A stretch of DNA of 10,876 nt from Bacteroidota bacterium (GCA_023488865.1 JAMDDG010000313.1:1-10876), one strand, 5' to 3'; positions 1 to 6,549 are shown, counted from the first letter of the stretch. Notes: generated by a model from the letters alone, not told the origin. Made by a program: numbers and translations.

Positions 1-174
1 GATCATGGCGAAAGACGGAAGTAAAAAGTCGAAAGTAAAAAGGTTAAAGTAACCGTCATTACAGCCCGGAAATTTGTGAATCTCTTTCAGGTAAAATCCG
101 TACAACAAATTGTGATCAATACAACCTTCGATAACGGTTTATAATTTTCATAATAAAATCTTAAAATACATTGT
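1..174. other. Left-edge intergenic region with no gene seen
   Basis: I see no credible reading frame here on either strand. The first 50 bases hold a short purine-rich imperfect direct repeat (aagtaaaaag occurs twice within about 25 bases). The stretch just before tpx is strongly AT-rich, as expected for a promoter region in Bacteroidetes, but I could not find a clean TAnnTTTG -7 element at a convincing distance from the start codon. Confidence 0.4.
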
Positions 175-684
175 ATGAAAGAAAGTTCAGTAAAAATAAC
201 GTTCGCCGGCAATCCGCTGACGCTGTTGGGAAATGAAATCAAAGTTGGCGATAAAGCCCCTGATTTTGTGGCTGTCGGTGCAGGTTTGACCACAGTTAAA
301 CTATCTGATTATGCCGGAAAGGCAATCATTGTGTCGGCCTATCCTTCTATCGACACCGGCGTTTGTGCCGCGCAGAACAGAAGGTTTAACGCGGAAGCAA
401 ACAAGATGAAAGAGGTGGTGGTATTGTCCATTTCCTGCGACCTTCCTTTTGCCCAGAGCCGTTTCTGCGCCGCCGAAGGACTCGAAAACATCAAAACCAT
501 CTCCGACCACAAAGATTTGGATTTTGGCCAGAAATATGGCTTCTGGATCAAGGAACTTCGTCTGCTGGCCCGCGGTACCGTTGTAATCGACAAATCAGGT
601 ATTGTAAGGTATGTAGAATATGTTTCTGAAGTAACCCACGAACCTAATTATGAGGCTGCGCTGGCGGTGGTGAAGAAGCTGTAA
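175..684 (+). CDS. tpx: Thiol peroxidase Tpx (atypical 2-Cys peroxiredoxin)
   Basis: This enzyme reduces hydrogen peroxide and organic, especially lipid, hydroperoxides using thioredoxin. The 169-residue length is normal for Tpx. Visible signatures are the N-terminal FAGNPLTLLG strand, KVGDKAPDF (about 24-31), the active-site segment PSIDTGVC (57-64, peroxidatic Cys64 with Thr61), and LPFAQSRFC (90-98), which carries resolving Cys98. Arg134 in LARGT matches the conserved active-site arginine. An extra cysteine at 88 is not part of the family catalytic pair. The ATG at 175 gives the usual Tpx N-terminus. The gene stands alone and is closed by a strong terminator at 737-773. It looks like a housekeeping oxidative-stress gene with no link to the peptide cluster downstream. 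Confidence 0.96.
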   Translation: MKESSVKITFAGNPLTLLGNEIKVGDKAPDFVAVGAGLTTVKLSDYAGKAIIVSAYPSIDTGVCAAQNRRFNAEANKMKEVVVLSISCDLPFAQSRFCAAEGLENIKTISDHKDLDFGQKYGFWIKELRLLARGTVVIDKSGIVRYVEYVSEVTHEPNYEAALAVVKKL

Positions 685-736
685 ACTTTTCAATTTAAAA
701 TCATCCGTGATGTATCAGTCATGGCTGATTCACATA

Positions 737-773
737 AAACCCTGTAGTTGAGAAATTCTCAACTACAGGGTTT
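737..773 (+). terminator. Rho-independent terminator after tpx
   Basis: A near-perfect hairpin: the 17-base arm at 737-753 (aaaccctgtagttgaga) pairs with 757-773, leaving a three-base loop. The right arm runs into a T-rich tail (tttttaattg). It starts about 50 bases after the tpx stop. The stem is symmetrical and A-rich on its left flank, so it could also act on transcripts arriving from the other strand. Confidence 0.88.
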
Positions 774-1069
774 TTAATTGAGGCTGGCCAACATTATTAT
801 AGAAGTCGTTTTCAGATAGAATTTCTGTTAAGTGATAGAGAGCTGGCTGACTTTAATTTAGTGAGAAGGCAATAAAAAAATTGTTATATTTACTCTCGCC
901 TGTTTTTGCGTACTCAGTAATCATGAGTGAAGGTATTGTCGTATAATACAAATACTAATGGGTATAGTTATTTAATCGCAAAACTGGACTATGTACTCAT
1001 ATTTTTGAATATCATATAATTGGAGCACGTTTCCTGTTCTAAGTATTTTTCATTAATTATTAAAATATC
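774..1069. other. AT-rich intergenic region upstream of the GT64-like gene
   Basis: No gene is supported between the tpx terminator and the ATG at 1070. The stretch is AT-rich and broken by stops in all frames. Its only candidate signal is a promoter -7 element at 1000-1007, listed separately. The drop in GC relative to tpx marks the border between conserved chromosome and the accessory cluster. Confidence 0.4.
1000..1007 (+). promoter_or_regulatory. Candidate Bacteroidetes -7 element for the GT64-like gene
   Basis: TATTTTTG at 1000-1007 fits the Bacteroidetes sigma-ABfr -7 consensus TAnnTTTG exactly. A start site a few bases downstream would give a leader of roughly 55 bases before the ATG at 1070. 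No TTTG -33 element sits at the ideal distance (the nearest is ttta at 971-974, a little far), so this is a weak call. Confidence 0.3.
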
Positions 1070-1750
1070 ATGATTAGTTTAGTAATGCTCAGTTGGAATA
1101 GGGTTGACAATGTGGTGAATTTTATCAATTATTACTCCTCTTACAAGTTAATCGATGAAATTATTGTTTTTAACAATAACAACAAATTTGATTTGCGTAA
1201 CATCCAAAACAATAAATTAATCTTAATTGAAAGCTCTAAAGATATGGGGCTCTATACAAGATTTGCAGCAGCTGGATTAGCAAATAATGAATGCATAATG
1301 CATTGTGATGATGATCTCTTTATTCCCGAAGACACCGTGAATAGGCTTTATGAATATTGGTCCCAATCACCTCAATTATGCCATGGAACGCAAGGTCGAT
1401 TTGTCATTAATGATTATAACATGAATGAAGTATTTGGGGAGGTTCAAATAGTACTAACACGATGTATGCTTGTCAGCAGGGCAAACTGTTTATCAGCATT
1501 CAAGTTTGCACTTAATTTTGAAGATTTATATAGTGAACCCAAAGGCAATGGAGAAGACATTATGCTGTCATTCATTTCGATAAGTAATAGTGGAAAACTA
1601 AATCGGAGTTACAATCTCCCTTTTTACGACTGCATTGATAAAAATAATGATGATGGTTTACCTATTGCAATTTGTAGAAGGTGGAAAAAACATATAGAGC
1701 ATAGATCAATTGTCGTTAAAAGATGTAAGTCTTTGTTAGGTATTGACTGA
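1070..1750 (+). CDS. GT64/exostosin-like GT-A glycosyltransferase
   Basis: A 226-residue protein, probably a cytoplasmic sugar transferase. It starts with the short beta strand and turn MISLVMLSWNR seen in small exostosin/EXT C-terminal (GT64) domains. It then has VFNNNN (about 33-38), the GLYTRFAAA segment (60-68), the metal/nucleotide-sugar binding triad CDDDLF with Asp80-82, and a C-terminal GNGEDIMLSF (159-168) matching the acidic catalytic motif of the family. There is no signal peptide or membrane segment, and the length suits a single GT-A domain. It is strikingly AT-rich with many Asn codons, unlike tpx. It converges on the minus-strand cluster (about 100 bases from the GT2 stop), so it would need its own promoter. 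Acceptor and sugar are unknown. The link to the peptide cluster rests on position alone. Confidence 0.72.
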   Translation: MISLVMLSWNRVDNVVNFINYYSSYKLIDEIIVFNNNNKFDLRNIQNNKLILIESSKDMGLYTRFAAAGLANNECIMHCDDDLFIPEDTVNRLYEYWSQSPQLCHGTQGRFVINDYNMNEVFGEVQIVLTRCMLVSRANCLSAFKFALNFEDLYSEPKGNGEDIMLSFISISNSGKLNRSYNLPFYDCIDKNNDDGLPIAICRRWKKHIEHRSIVVKRCKSLLGID

Positions 1751-1850
1751 ATTTTATTTTGATAAAACAGATATTCGATAATTTCACACTAAATACCTAA
1801 AAATCAAACACTACACAACATGGAATAATTACGACCATAGAAGTCATTTC

Positions 1851-2780
1851 TTATTGTTTACAGGCTTTACGCAGACAAAAATCAGAAAGCGAACCCAAAA
1901 ATCCACCGAGAACGTTTTCTTCATAATACAAACGGACTCTGTTCTTCGAGATGATCGCTTTTATCCATTTTTCGAGCTCTGTTTTTAATTCCACGTCAAT
2001 TCGTTCCCTTTTCATCAAGTTCAAATGAAGCGAGTGCCGAATTTCATCGGGTTCAAACCCTAAATTTTCGATTAATTGTTTGATGCGAATAGCATCGGCA
2101 TACATTTGCTGTTCTGTAAATTTTGCAGTGGAAATTTGTTCGGCGTGGCGGCGATATTGCAAAAGTACTTCCGGAATATTCTGTACCTTAAAATGACGGA
2201 ACCCGCGAGCACAAAGGTCAAAATCGGCGGAATAAACATAATCTTCCTTGTAGCGTAATTGATACCTGTTCAGAAATTCCTTTCGTATTATCAGGCTGGG
2301 ATGAGAACAATAGTTGTTGGAAAGGAAAGCAACCTTTAAAAGATTTTCATCAGTCACGAAACGAGGACAAATACCTGAAGGGATATTTTGAATGAAACTC
2401 CCGCAAATGCCGGTTTCAGGGTTTTGCTCCATGTACTTATATTGCCGTTCCAAGCGGGCAGGCATAGCTACATCATCCGCATCCATCACACAGAGGTATC
2501 GTCCACGTGCCATCTCCATACCGATATTCCTGCTTGGATAATTGCCCAGATTTACCGCGTTTTTCAGTAAAACAATTCTTTTGTCCCTGAAAGAATTGAT
2601 GGTCTCAACGGTCTGATCAGTAGAGCCATCATCGACAATGATAAACTCAAAATCAAGAAACGTCTGGTGCAAGAGACTCTGAATGGCCTCTACCAAGTAC
2701 CGGCCGCCATTGTATACAGGCATAACTACTGAAACAGAAGGCGGCCGGACTGAAAAATTAATCATCTCCAGACATTTCAT
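1851..2780 (-). CDS. Family 2 glycosyltransferase
   Basis: A 309-residue GT2 enzyme with a GT-A fold. The catalytic domain begins with VSVVMPVYNGGRYL (16-29). It has VDDGSTD (49-55), which binds the nucleotide, then the metal-binding DADD (100-103). SADFDLCARG (184-193) sits where the catalytic acidic motif is expected, followed by LQYRRHAEQIS (207-217), typical of GT2 enzymes that act on glycans. The last ~90 residues are charged and helical with no membrane span, so the enzyme is probably soluble. The start codon lies inside the LanC-like gene: the ATG at 2780 gives a 23-base overlap, while the next ATG (2765) gives an 8-base overlap (ATGATTAA). Both imply translational coupling. It is the last gene of the minus-strand run, with no clear terminator before the convergent gene. 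The substrate is not readable from sequence; glycosylation of the nearby peptide is inference. Confidence 0.9.
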   Translation of the reverse strand: MKCLEMINFSVRPPSVSVVMPVYNGGRYLVEAIQSLLHQTFLDFEFIIVDDGSTDQTVETINSFRDKRIVLLKNAVNLGNYPSRNIGMEMARGRYLCVMDADDVAMPARLERQYKYMEQNPETGICGSFIQNIPSGICPRFVTDENLLKVAFLSNNYCSHPSLIIRKEFLNRYQLRYKEDYVYSADFDLCARGFRHFKVQNIPEVLLQYRRHAEQISTAKFTEQQMYADAIRIKQLIENLGFEPDEIRHSLHLNLMKRERIDVELKTELEKWIKAIISKNRVRLYYEENVLGGFLGSLSDFCLRKACKQ

Positions 2781-3840
2781 TTGAGAAGTTCCCTGATAGA
2801 ATCCCCGGCCATATTATTTCAAGAAGACCGATACCTGCAAGCCCCAGTGAAAGACCATATTGTATGCCGTTAGCCTGTTGGTTCTCAATTGTAAAGTTTT
2901 CCATTGGATCCTTATGCCTTTCCATGATTTCCCGGTAAGCTTTACTGATTAAATGATAGTTCGGCCAGTCATCTGGTATTTCCTTCGAAGCCATGTATAA
3001 TATCCAGGCAGTACCCGGCCAGCCGAAGCGGATATTCAATAAACCATGATCAATTTCGGTTTTCAGGATTTCGAAATCGGTGGCAAACAACAAATTCTGA
3101 CCCTGCTTTTCCAGACGCTTGTTCGGAACCAGTGAACAGATTCTTTTCAATGCAATGGCAAGAAAAAGCCGGTTGATGTGCAGCGATGGAATATATGCTT
3201 CAAAATAGGGCAGCCATTGTTTTATCATGCAACGGATCTTTTCGTTGTAAACATTTAAACCGAATGCTTCGGCCAGGCCATAAAAAAGCATCGGGAACCG
3301 CCAATATAAATCAAATTGAAGATCTTTTACCACAGACCGAAACTGATTCGTAACCATTTCATCGAGCATATTGATAGTACGGATTAGGAGTTCACAGTTG
3401 ATTCGTTGTGCCATCGATGCCGAATTTGTTTTGTTTTTCAGGCGGCTGGTTAAATACCAGAGATAGCCGGTGAGCCCGTTGGCCAATTCGAATGAAGAGT
3501 GGTTTTCTTCATTAAGAGCACGGAAAATTTTGTTGTCTACCTCTTCGAGTATTTCGTCGGTATTGCCTTCCGCAAAATTATGCTGCACCAGATATTCAAT
3601 TCCCCAACCGATACCTGCCAATCCGTTTTCGAAATTGGCAGGAGCAGCGCTGGAAAAATTGGTAAAAACCTTGTCGAGCAGATCATCAGCAATTTGTTCA
3701 AAGGCAGGATTATTCGTGTTTCTGGAAAGGTGGTAGAAATAAATGGAAATCCCTGTATTTCCATGCATCAATCCGTGATTGGCAACTGACAGTCCGTTGT
3801 GCTGTATAAATTCTGTAAGCTTAATCGAGTTTTGATCCAT
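2758..3840 (-). CDS. LanC-like alpha/alpha-toroid protein without zinc ligands
   Basis: A 360-residue protein built from the Gly-rich helical repeats of LanC-like cyclases: HGNTGISIYFYHL (26-38), ENGLAGIGWGIEYL (71-84), ELANGLTGYLWYL (118-130), MLFYGLAEAFG (184-194), RFGWPGTAWILYMA (271-284) and the terminal YGLSLGLAGIGLLEI (328-342). Classical LanC enzymes close (methyl)lanthionine rings using a zinc ion held by a Cys in WCxG and by a Cys-His-Gly motif. Here the WCxG position reads IRFGWPG with no Cys, no CHG motif is present, and the three cysteines (149, 204, 235) lie elsewhere. The protein is also shorter than NisC-type enzymes. It should not form thioether rings by the known mechanism. 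It may be a scaffold, leader-binding partner or repurposed enzyme. It starts 21 bases after the upstream glycosyltransferase stop and overlaps the GT2 gene, so all three are probably co-expressed. Confidence 0.8.
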   Translation of the reverse strand: MDQNSIKLTEFIQHNGLSVANHGLMHGNTGISIYFYHLSRNTNNPAFEQIADDLLDKVFTNFSSAAPANFENGLAGIGWGIEYLVQHNFAEGNTDEILEEVDNKIFRALNEENHSSFELANGLTGYLWYLTSRLKNKTNSASMAQRINCELLIRTINMLDEMVTNQFRSVVKDLQFDLYWRFPMLFYGLAEAFGLNVYNEKIRCMIKQWLPYFEAYIPSLHINRLFLAIALKRICSLVPNKRLEKQGQNLLFATDFEILKTEIDHGLLNIRFGWPGTAWILYMASKEIPDDWPNYHLISKAYREIMERHKDPMENFTIENQQANGIQYGLSLGLAGIGLLEIIWPGILSGNFSNEMSGDD

Positions 3841-3861
3841 AGCTATTTTTTATTTTGGAAC

Positions 3862-4635
3862 CTATTCCTCCAACGATTTAGTGCTTTCAGAACCCATATT
3901 TCTTCGAACACTTATAATTTCTTTATGTTTCATTATTTGCTGATCAGCATTATGATAGATACTGTTAATCCCTCTCCCATGGTTCAGGTGAAATATCGTG
4001 CCAGGAACTCTTTTGACCCTATAACCTAGATTCATCCATCGGTTGTATCGCTCTACATCTTCTAATCCCCATCCATAAAAATTCTCATTTTCAAGACCTG
4101 AATCAACATATGCCTGAAGATTAGCCAGAAAAACACCTCCTACAGGATCGGGAACGTACATCTCCTTCAACTTTTTTACATTTTGTTCCAACACTTCAAT
4201 CTTTCCTTCTTCGAGATATATCTTTCTCAAAATAGGTGAAGTATCAAGCATATATTTTTCGTAAGGAATTACAAAATCTGCCTCCCCTTTTCTAAGTAGT
4301 TTCATAGCTTCAATTAATTGATTAACCTGAAAGATAATGTCGATATCCCAAACAGCCACAAAAGGTGTATCAGCTGATTGAATCATTTGGTTCAGAAACT
4401 TGGTACGGTATAAAATGGGATCATGATCTTCCTGAAATGCATAACGAATTTTCTCATCGAGAAGTCTTTTCAAAATACCATTGTTAAAAGGGGCACATTC
4501 GAGCACTGAAATTTTTGCTAAAAAATTAGAATTTATAAATGCAGTCACGGCTAGTATATTTTCTAAACGGTCGATTGTATCCAACCGTACTATCAGCAGT
4601 ATTGTAAGATCTAAGAATCTTCGGCTATTTTTCAT
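3862..4635 (-). CDS. Beta-1,4-galactosyltransferase-like glycosyltransferase (GT7 C-terminal type)
   Basis: A 257-residue GT-A enzyme. The metal-binding motif is WDIDIIF (96-102, Asp97/Asp99). GGVFLAN (166-172) and FYGWGLEDVERYNRW (186-200) correspond to the WGWGxED segment of beta-4-galactosyltransferases, which holds the acceptor site and catalytic acid. HLNHGRG (216-222) supplies the HxxH-type metal ligand. The N-terminal ~90 residues form a Rossmann-like nucleotide-sugar half (DLTILLIVRLDTIDR). There is no signal peptide or transmembrane anchor, so it should act in the cytoplasm before export. It sits between the CPBP gene (36-base gap) and the LanC-like gene (21-base gap) in the same direction, so it is probably part of one operon. 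Acting on the precursor peptide is inference. A role in surface polysaccharide synthesis is the main alternative, but no other capsule-type gene is present. Confidence 0.82.
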   Translation of the reverse strand: MKNSRRFLDLTILLIVRLDTIDRLENILAVTAFINSNFLAKISVLECAPFNNGILKRLLDEKIRYAFQEDHDPILYRTKFLNQMIQSADTPFVAVWDIDIIFQVNQLIEAMKLLRKGEADFVIPYEKYMLDTSPILRKIYLEEGKIEVLEQNVKKLKEMYVPDPVGGVFLANLQAYVDSGLENENFYGWGLEDVERYNRWMNLGYRVKRVPGTIFHLNHGRGINSIYHNADQQIMKHKEIISVRRNMGSESTKSLEE

Positions 4636-4671
4636 ATAATTTTTTTTGCTTATAAACTGTAAAATTCTTCG

Positions 4672-5475
4672 TCATTTTTTCTGAAAATCCACTTTTAATT
4701 TATCATTTTTAGTAATATATCTGATTATCAGACATATGATTATAAAACTCGCAACCATTATTGTTATATATTCAAGTAGATTTGTCTCAGTAACAGCATG
4801 AAATTCGGATTTGAATAAAATAATGGTTAAATTGGAAAAAGAGTGCAACAGTATTGAGGTTTCAACCAACTTCGTTTTGTAAAAAACAATCCCAAAAAAC
4901 AATCCCCAGATAAAAAGAGAACCAAGTTCATGTATTCGGAAATGACCAACAGCGAAAAAGGCAGATGATATTAAAATTGCAGTCTTTGGCGAGTTTTTTT
5001 GAAGTAACTGACCTAATAATTGCTTCCTGAAAAAAAATTCTTCAATTATTGGTGCAATCACAATAAGTGCAATAATCCGTATTGCCATATTTAAATTGAT
5101 TTCAGAAACTCTAAAAACTAAAAATTTAAGCTTACCACTTAATATATTATTAAAAAAATGCATTGCATTGTTCAAAGGACTTATCAAGACAGCTAAAGTA
5201 ATTGATAATAAAGCCATAAGCAAGAAAATCTTAAGTCCCGGAAACTTAACGTTCCATTTCAATGGGACCTTACTTTTCATGCTGAAATATATTATTAAAG
5301 GAAGGTATGAAATTGAGCTTAATGCTAAACTCGTAATTATATATAAATCTGACAGGTGATACCCTAGCAATTGAGGTAAAGAACCTGTGATGAAAAAATA
5401 CAAAGCAAATGATGAAAAAAAGAAAACTATGAGCAATGAAATTTGCCTTGGATTAGGGTAAATATTGTTGTCCAT
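4672..5475 (-). CDS. CPBP family intramembrane metalloprotease (Abi/CAAX type)
   Basis: A 267-residue, strongly hydrophobic protein with about seven or eight predicted membrane segments (for example 11-30, 44-65, 81-100, 130-145, 165-178, 184-198, 205-220, 233-253). All the expected catalytic motifs are present: EEFFFR (145-150, motif EExxxR), FAVGH (174-178, motif FxxxH) and HSFSN (211-215, motif HxxxN). These coordinate metal and catalyse intramembrane proteolysis in the CAAX/Rce1-like family. CPBP proteins recur in bacteriocin clusters as immunity factors or peptide-processing proteases. Because the exporter here has its own leader peptidase, immunity or a second processing step seems more likely than leader removal. 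Very AT-rich. It is the first gene after the transposon remnant and starts just 22 bases beyond the element's end, so its promoter region may have been altered. Confidence 0.88.
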   Translation of the reverse strand: MDNNIYPNPRQISLLIVFFFSSFALYFFITGSLPQLLGYHLSDLYIITSLALSSISYLPLIIYFSMKSKVPLKWNVKFPGLKIFLLMALLSITLAVLISPLNNAMHFFNNILSGKLKFLVFRVSEINLNMAIRIIALIVIAPIIEEFFFRKQLLGQLLQKNSPKTAILISSAFFAVGHFRIHELGSLFIWGLFFGIVFYKTKLVETSILLHSFSNLTIILFKSEFHAVTETNLLEYITIMVASFIIICLIIRYITKNDKLKVDFQKK

Positions 5476-5497
5476 TTAAAATAAGTATGTAGAATTA

Positions 5498-5512
5498 TAT
5501 AATGTCGTATTT
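5498..5512. repeat. Left terminal inverted repeat of the IS630 remnant
   Basis: tataatgtcgtattt. Its reverse complement matches 5865-5879 at 14 of 15 bases. The core ataatgtcgtattt recurs in the same orientation at 5904-5917, just outside the element. Confidence 0.7.
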
Positions 5513-5556
5513 GTTTGTTTATATAGTATAATGTGTGTGTGCGTATTTATCTCATT

Positions 5557-5870
5557 ATGAGATATGTAACACTAAAAACAGAGGAGATTGAAGCAGTAGA
5601 GATCAGCTGTAGAAACTCTAATAATATAATCAGAAAACGCAGTCATGCCTTCTTTTATCCAATCAAGGACGACCGATAATCGACTTGGTCAGTATTTTTG
5701 ATGTTGACCGTAGAACTATCGAGCGCTGGTTCGATAGGCCGGAATTAAATTTCATAGAAATACTGTGGCTAAGAATCAAATATCAATGGTTGAGTTTTGA
5801 TGCATATCTCTGTTTTCAGAATCTCAAAGAACGATTGATCTATGTCTTACAAAATGTCGGTATAAAATAG
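5557..5870 (+). pseudogene. IS630 family transposase, frameshifted and missing its middle
   Basis: Starting at the ATG at 5557, the frame reads MRYVTLKTEE and continues to RKRSH, typical of the N-terminal helix-turn-helix region of Bacteroidetes IS630 transposases. Around 5640-5648 the reading shifts by one base into CLLLSNQGR, followed by VSIFDVDRRTIERWFDR, the rest of the DNA-binding domain. At about 5736-5741 this is joined directly to PELNFIEILWLRIKYQW, the C-terminal end of the DDE domain with its last catalytic Glu. The first two catalytic Asp residues and most of the RNase H-like fold are gone. The stop codon (5868-5870) falls inside the right inverted repeat, as is usual in this family. 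The protein cannot be an active transposase. The frame-shifted second half could be read from a TTG at 5685 as a 61-residue product of doubtful reality. Confidence 0.8.
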
Positions 5871-5879
5871 GACATTATA
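5865..5879. repeat. Right terminal inverted repeat of the IS630 remnant
   Basis: aaataggacattata, the inverted partner of 5498-5512 with one mismatch. It contains the TAG stop of the transposase remnant. Confidence 0.7.
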
Positions 5880-6162
5880 TTTTAACTAAGTACAAAAATT
5901 GAAATAATGTCGTATTTCTGTAATCGCTCCTCCCAGTAAAATCACAGGTTTTTGATTTGAGGAATACGACAATAAATAGTTCTTATTACTTAGTGTCAAG
6001 AAAGAGCCATTATAATTTTTTCCTGTCAATAAAATAAATAGCCAAGATAAAAACTGATCAATGGCTCTTCCATATAATTGATAATTCAAATAGTACTTCT
6101 CATTTTCACATAGAGCTGGTTAGTAGTTCGAGTAGATATCTTTACTCATTTTGGATTTATGG
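5880..6162. other. Intergenic region with an unassigned minus-strand open frame
   Basis: Between the transposon remnant and the precursor stop codon the minus strand stays open from about 6139 to 5886 without an ATG (the only starter near the beginning is a TTG at 6089). The translation includes RAIDQFLSWLFILL and QKPVILLGGAITEI. I do not recognise it. It may be the remains of a gene that once followed the precursor and lost its start, or a chance open frame in AT-rich DNA. The motif tgtcgtatt from the IS end occurs here at 5908-5916 and inverted at 5963-5971, hinting at a nested or eroded second element. Confidence 0.25.
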
Positions 6163-6549
6163 TCATTCTCCAGTATGGTCACCTAAACCATATTCATGAG
6201 GTAAAGTTTTAAATAAATACTCCCATAATGGAGTGGACCAATTTCCAGTTCCATCATCACTGGGCATGGTATTATTATAATAATCATATCTTTGGCATGC
6301 GGGACAAGGATCATTTGCAGAAGAAGGAACAGGATTTTGATAATCATATGGCCCTGGTAATGATGCTAATGAATAGCATGTATTGGTAGCTACATCATAT
6401 CCAGTACCATATGGAAGTTGCTGCCCATAGATCAAATAATAAGCAGCTTGTCCATCATCCCCTCCCTTTAATCCGAATGTGGCATTCCGATCAAGAACTT
6501 CGACCGAATCACCCAGCTCTTTCAACGTCAACCTCTCTAATTTTTTCAT
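6163..6549 (-). CDS. Double-glycine RiPP precursor peptide with long Tyr/Asn/Pro-rich core
   Basis: A 128-residue secreted-peptide precursor. The first 30 residues form a leader starting MKKLERLTLKELGDSVEVL and ending FGLKGG, matching the Bacteroidetes 'natural product precursor' leader pattern (MKKLxxLxLKEL...GG). The exporter's C39 peptidase should cut after Gly30. The 98-residue core begins DDGQAAYYLIYG and is rich in Tyr (13), Asn, Pro and Gly. It has three Cys: Cys58, and Cys82 and Cys85 in PCPAC. It has 14 Ser/Thr as possible O-modification sites and two Asn-x-Ser/Thr sequons (NNT 92-94, NWS 103-105). The core is much longer than a usual lanthipeptide core. The gene lies 29 bases after the HlyD gene in the same direction, so it is probably read with the exporter, although that gap is AT-rich and could hold a start site. 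The peptide's activity is unknown. Confidence 0.85.
   Translation of the reverse strand: MKKLERLTLKELGDSVEVLDRNATFGLKGGDDGQAAYYLIYGQQLPYGTGYDVATNTCYSLASLPGPYDYQNPVPSSANDPCPACQRYDYYNNTMPSDDGTGNWSTPLWEYLFKTLPHEYGLGDHTGE
6460..6549 (-). other. Leader region of the precursor (cleavage after Gly29-Gly30)
   Basis: Codons 1-30 encode the amphipathic leader with hydrophobic residues at Leu4, Leu7, Leu9, Leu12, Val16, Val18, Leu19, Phe25 and Leu27 and the terminal Gly-Gly. This spacing fits recognition by C39 peptidase domains of bacteriocin exporters such as the one encoded at 10144. The cleavage position is predicted, not shown. Confidence 0.75.

Larger units (their letters stand above)
5498..5879. 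mobile_element. Internally deleted IS630-type element (MITE-like remnant)
   Basis: About 380 bases bounded by matching terminal inverted repeats (5497-5512 and 5865-5880, 15 of 16 matching). Between them lie the start and the end of an IS630-type transposase with the middle removed. IS630/Tc1-mariner elements insert at TA, and the outermost bases on both sides are TA-rich, consistent with this but not proving the exact boundary. The element sits between the precursor gene and the CPBP gene and is transcribed opposite to them. It cannot move by itself but could be mobilised by a full-length relative elsewhere. Its left end lies in the presumed promoter region of the CPBP-GT-LanC-GT2 genes. Confidence 0.72.

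Noticed and set aside
1..60. Purine-rich aagtaaaaag repeats as a tandem or CRISPR-like repeat
   Set aside because: Only two short imperfect copies are present and there is no spacer structure.
933..948. tgtcgtat near 937, resembling the IS630 end motif
   Set aside because: Only eight bases match and there is no partner repeat or transposase trace nearby; likely chance in AT-rich DNA.
1752..1767. ttttat/ataaaa inverted repeat after the GT64-like gene as a terminator
   Set aside because: A six-base AT-only stem without a following T run is too weak to call.
3470..3789. Overlapping plus-strand open frames across the LanC-like gene
   Set aside because: They are antisense shadows of a clear family member, with no motifs of their own.
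2758..3840. Active lanthionine synthetase (LanC) and hence a lanthipeptide cluster
   Set aside because: The zinc-ligand Cys/His motifs are missing and there is no dehydratase gene, so a lanthipeptide label would overstate the evidence.
5549..5563. Perfect 15-base palindrome atctcattatgagat as an operator for the CPBP operon
   Set aside because: It overlaps the start codon of the transposase remnant and is more simply part of the subterminal region of the IS630 element.
5886..6089. 68-residue minus-strand open frame downstream of the precursor as a second precursor peptide
   Set aside because: It contains LLGG but lacks an ATG and the MKKL...KEL leader pattern, and its Gly-Gly lies near the C-terminus, leaving only a short tail rather than a core.
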